Source of the DNA: an uncultured bacterium
GTDB lineage: Bacteria > Planctomycetota > Phycisphaerae > Phycisphaerales > SM1A02
Assembly: GCA_903918555.1 (NCBI GenBank)
Contig: CAIXEV010000278.1
Location: 1 to 8,052 of the forward strand
Length of the DNA: 8,052 nt
Direction: 5' to 3'
Positions 5,946 to 8,052 of the stretch are shown piece by piece (positions within the stretch are counted from its first letter, which is position 1; every line of letters begins with the position of its first letter). The notes under the pieces were generated by a model, which did no database searches, was not told the DNA's origin, and saw only the letters and a program-made list of their open reading frames with translations. Made by a program: the position numbers and the translations under genes.

Positions 5946-5952
5946 GCCCAAC
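5946..5952 (-). other. Integron core site (attI/cassette junction)
   Basis: GTTGGGC on the minus strand fits G^TTRRRY at all seven positions, 22 bases before ATG 5923 of the first cassette gene and on the start side of intI. Cleavage would fall between 5952 and 5951. A near match, GTTGGGG (6017-6011), lies 65 bases upstream and fails only at the last base. The position relative to intI and the cassette is the main support; a 7-base match alone could be chance. Confidence 0.5.
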
Positions 5953-6044
5953 ATTTGATTCTGCGGTTCCGCGTAGCCGGGAAACCTCGCAAGAATGTAC
6001 CTCTCGGCGGCCCCAACGGCTCGCTTTCCGTGCGACCTTTGGGC

Positions 6045-6073
6045 GAAGAACCGCGCGTAGCCGCCTGTTCTTC
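6045..6073. repeat. Inverted repeat in the presumed attI/intI upstream region
   Basis: GAAGAAC (6045-6051) and GTTCTTC (6067-6073) are exact inverted copies separated by 15 bases. They lie in the stretch between the first cassette and intI, where attI and the divergent intI and cassette promoters are expected. They may be an operator or integrase-binding repeat; nothing in the sequence decides which. Confidence 0.35.
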
Positions 6074-6100
6074 TCTCGCCGCAGAGCGCGTGGGGTGACA

Positions 6101-6120
6101 GTTCTGTGTTTCCGCAGAAC
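6101..6120. promoter_or_regulatory. Inverted repeat upstream of intI, possible operator
   Basis: GTTCTG (6101-6106) and CAGAAC (6115-6120) form a perfect 6-bp inverted repeat with 8 bases between, about 70 bases before recognisable intI coding sequence. Many integrase genes are repressed by LexA, but the CTG-to-CAG spacing here is 8 rather than the 10 of the classical gamma-proteobacterial box, so LexA binding is not claimed. Confidence 0.3.
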
Positions 6121-6186
6121 ACGCTTGGGGCGACCTTGCGGGGAATGTGTCATGGCCGTCAGGGTCATCCCGATCGGGCGGTACCG

Positions 6187-6861
6187 TCGCGCGAGATGGC
6201 GTATCGGATGTGGATCATGGCCTTCCGTCGCTTTCACCGAGGAAGCGACGGATGGCGGCATCCGCGTTCGATGGGCGCGGTGGAGGTCGACGCGTTTCTG
6301 TCGCATCTCGCCGTCGAGCGGAAGGTCGCGGCCGCCACGCAGAACCAGGCGCTGAACGCGATCGTGTTTCTCTACAAGCAGGCGCTCGAGATCGACCCGG
6401 GTTCCTTCCGCGCGGTGCGGGCGCGCCCCTCGAGACGGCTTCCGACGGTCCTGAGCCGCCGTGAAGTCGTCTTGGTCATCAACGCGATCCCGCCGCCGAT
6501 CCGGCTGCTCGCCGTGTTCATGTATGGCGGCGGGCTGCGCGTCGGCGAGGCGTGTTCGGTTCGTGTGACGGACCTCGATCTCGACCACCTCCGGCTGACG
6601 GTTCGACGCGGCAAGGGCGACGACGACCGCGTGGAGCCTCGAGTGGCAGTACCTGTTCGCCGCGGCTCGGGCAGCAGGCACCACGCGGCGGATGACCGCC
6701 ATGTCTTCCGCCTCTCATTCGCGATGCATCTTCTCGAGGATGCCTACGACATCCGCACGACTCAGACGCTGCTTGGCCACTCCCATGTGGAGACGAAGAA
6801 GGTCCACACCCATGTCGTCAGACAGAGCCCGGAAAGGTCGCGTGATCGCCCATCGACCTTT
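6187..6861 (+). pseudogene. intI: Degenerate integron integrase (tyrosine recombinase)
   Basis: The translation aligns with IntI from SREMAYRMWIMAFRRFH (N-terminal SAM-like domain), through HLAVERKVAAATQNQALNA and RRLPTVLSRREV, to YGGGLRVGEA (catalytic Arg, 6538-6540) and RRGKGDDDR (catalytic Lys), ending at 6630. About 40 residues are then missing, and SLEWQYLFAAAR follows in the +1 frame (6632-6691); this is the IntI-specific WxWQYVFP-type patch that separates IntI from XerC/XerD. A second loss of about 30 residues restores the original frame at HVFRLSFAMHLLEDAYDIRT, with the HxxR pair at 6700-6711, and LLGHSHV keeps the last catalytic His. The nucleophile position of YTHV reads HTHV (CAC, 6805-6807). 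The N-terminus before 6187 is not recognisable. The open frame runs to 6954 but its tail is unrelated. IntI proteins are about 320-340 residues; about 225 remain. Confidence 0.85.
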
Positions 6862-6994
6862 TCCTTGAACCCGATCTCGGCGACTTCGAGGGGAGGGCGT
6901 TCGTCGTTGTCTGGTCCAGCTTTCCCGCGGGCCGACCGGAACATGTGTGTCTGAACTCTCACATGACCATTTGCGGACAAGGGCTCGTCGTCGG

Positions 6995-8052
6995 TCAGCT
7001 GTCCGTTGGCGCGTCGTCGTCGAGGACGGGTGCAATGACCCGCTCGTACTGCAGCGTCACGTAGTGCACCCGGAGGAGGAGAAGCGGTAGGCCCGCCAGA
7101 CTCATCGGCGTGGACCGCGGGAAGGCGTCGAATCCCGCCGCCGTTGCCCGGCCCAGCGCAGCGGTGACGAGCGGCAAAGTCGCTTGGACGGTGGCGTGCG
7201 GCACGCCGCGCTCGGCAAGCTGCCGCACCAAGGAGCGTATCTCCGCGAGCAGTCGAGGCAGGCCGACAGCCACTACGCCCGATCGCATGCCATGTTGATC
7301 GAGTGATGGGTTCGGGGTCATGGGGCTGCGGCGGTGAGCCTGCCGATCGCTCTCGTGCGGAGCGAAATGGAGGCCGTCAACCGCTTGCTCGGCGTTCATG
7401 CGAAGAAGGCTCAGGGGCTCGACGATCACCGAAGAAGCCGCTCTACGAAGGTGCGCCACCAAGAGCGCCCCGTCGAGCTGCGCCGGGCTAAGGCTTTCGA
7501 TGCGTCCAATCGCATCGCTGGTGTCCGCGTTCCAGGGGAGTACGGCATGCACCACCGTGCCGGTGGCGTCCACGAGCGGCCATCGGAGAAGTTGCCTAGA
7601 TCGATCGAAGCTCGCCGGCCCGTACCCCGCAGGTCGCAGCAACGCCCACTGTCGGTTCGGAAGTGGCTCAGCCAGAAGGCTGCGCGGCATGGCCTCGTCG
7701 AGGCGCTGTCCGAGTTCGCGCCACGACGCGATCGATGGGATCTCAGCGAGTGCCCCCTCCGCAAGCGGCCGCACGAAGGCATGCGTGGCATCGCTGGCGG
7801 CGATGCGCCCCAGTTCATCGCGTCGCGCCCCCGTCAGGGTCACAGAGCGCCCCGTCGCCGCTTCTGGCGCGGCCAGTCCGATCCACGGACCCGGTTGCCG
7901 ATACCGCGACACCGGGTCGAATCCACGCATCGTCGACGGGCGCGCGTCGGTGCACACCGTGAATGATTGCTCCGAGGGTGACCAGAAGACCATGGTGAGC
8001 CCGTGGAATCCCGTCGGTGAACGAAATGCGCGTGCTCCGAGGCCGATGAGCC
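6995..8052 (-). CDS. C-terminal part of a large hypothetical protein, runs off the right edge
   Basis: The frame is open from the window edge to TGA at 6995. An internal ATG at 7993 exists, but the same frame continues upstream without a stop (LIGLGARAFRSPTGFHGLTMVFW) and its composition is coding-like, so the true start lies outside. About 352 residues are visible. No membrane segment or signal is seen. The first part is Trp/Gly-rich (VSRYRQPGPWIGLAAPEAATG, then LTGARRDELGRIAASDATHAF); the last 130 residues are mostly helical and Leu/Ala/Arg-rich (LPRLLAEIRSLVRQLAERGV). No family is assigned. It converges on the intI pseudogene, with only about 40 bases between the end of the intI reading frame and this stop codon. 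Confidence 0.7.
   Translation of the reverse strand, partial: LIGLGARAFRSPTGFHGLTMVFWSPSEQSFTVCTDARPSTMRGFDPVSRYRQPGPWIGLAAPEAATGRSVTLTGARRDELGRIAASDATHAFVRPLAEGALAEIPSIASWRELGQRLDEAMPRSLLAEPLPNRQWALLRPAGYGPASFDRSRQLLRWPLVDATGTVVHAVLPWNADTSDAIGRIESLSPAQLDGALLVAHLRRAASSVIVEPLSLLRMNAEQAVDGLHFAPHESDRQAHRRSPMTPNPSLDQHGMRSGVVAVGLPRLLAEIRSLVRQLAERGVPHATVQATLPLVTAALGRATAAGFDAFPRSTPMSLAGLPLLLLRVHYVTLQYERVIAPVLDDDAPTDS

Noticed and set aside
6101..6120. LexA box upstream of intI
   Set aside because: The half-sites are CTG and CAG but 8 bases apart instead of 10, and the flanking TA-rich consensus is absent.
5866..6702. 278-aa minus-strand ORF across the intI region
   Set aside because: It overlaps the IntI-like plus-strand sequence and the zinc-protein start; it is Arg/His-rich with no recognisable motif, typical of an antisense shadow in high-GC DNA.

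Overview
The window is high-GC bacterial DNA. The best taxonomic hint is the secreted protein at 3699-4361, whose C-terminus (PAPG, a hydrophobic run of Ala/Leu/Ile/Gly, then RRRR) is the PEP-CTERM-type sorting tail common in Planctomycetota, especially Phycisphaerae. A planctomycete-like host is therefore plausible but not proven. No rRNA, tRNA or CRISPR array was seen.

Layout, right to left. At the right edge (6995-8052, minus strand) lies the C-terminal part of an unrecognised large protein that continues beyond the window. At 6187-6861 (plus strand) is a decayed integron integrase (intI). It keeps the N-terminal and core IntI sequence but has lost two internal blocks, crosses a reading frame, and carries His where the catalytic Tyr should be. 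Upstream of it is the place expected for attI, with inverted repeats and a perfect core site (GTTGGGC, minus strand, 5952-5946). The first gene after that site is a small Cys-rich, probably zinc-binding protein (5645-5923, minus). It is followed by the 5' half of an attC site (GCCTAAC plus the left arm), which has no matching right half and runs straight into the next gene. This part (about 5030-6100) is visibly less GC-rich than its surroundings.

Beyond it, reading away from intI on the minus strand, are a two-TM protein (5027-5440), a 38-residue small protein (4869-4985), a second two-TM protein (4555-4842), a lipoprotein (2905-3309), an OsmC-family protein (2272-2781), a small membrane protein with a broken continuation (1442-2187), and a large secreted protein (34-1329). 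The only intact gene on the plus strand is the PEP-CTERM protein, which has its own ribosome binding site and a strong terminator.

Interpretation: a dead integron platform with one recognisable cassette and probably more decayed ones. The compact, one-directional run of unrelated small genes fits a cassette array, but I could not find complete attC sites between the other genes. For those, ordinary host genes remain an equally good explanation.
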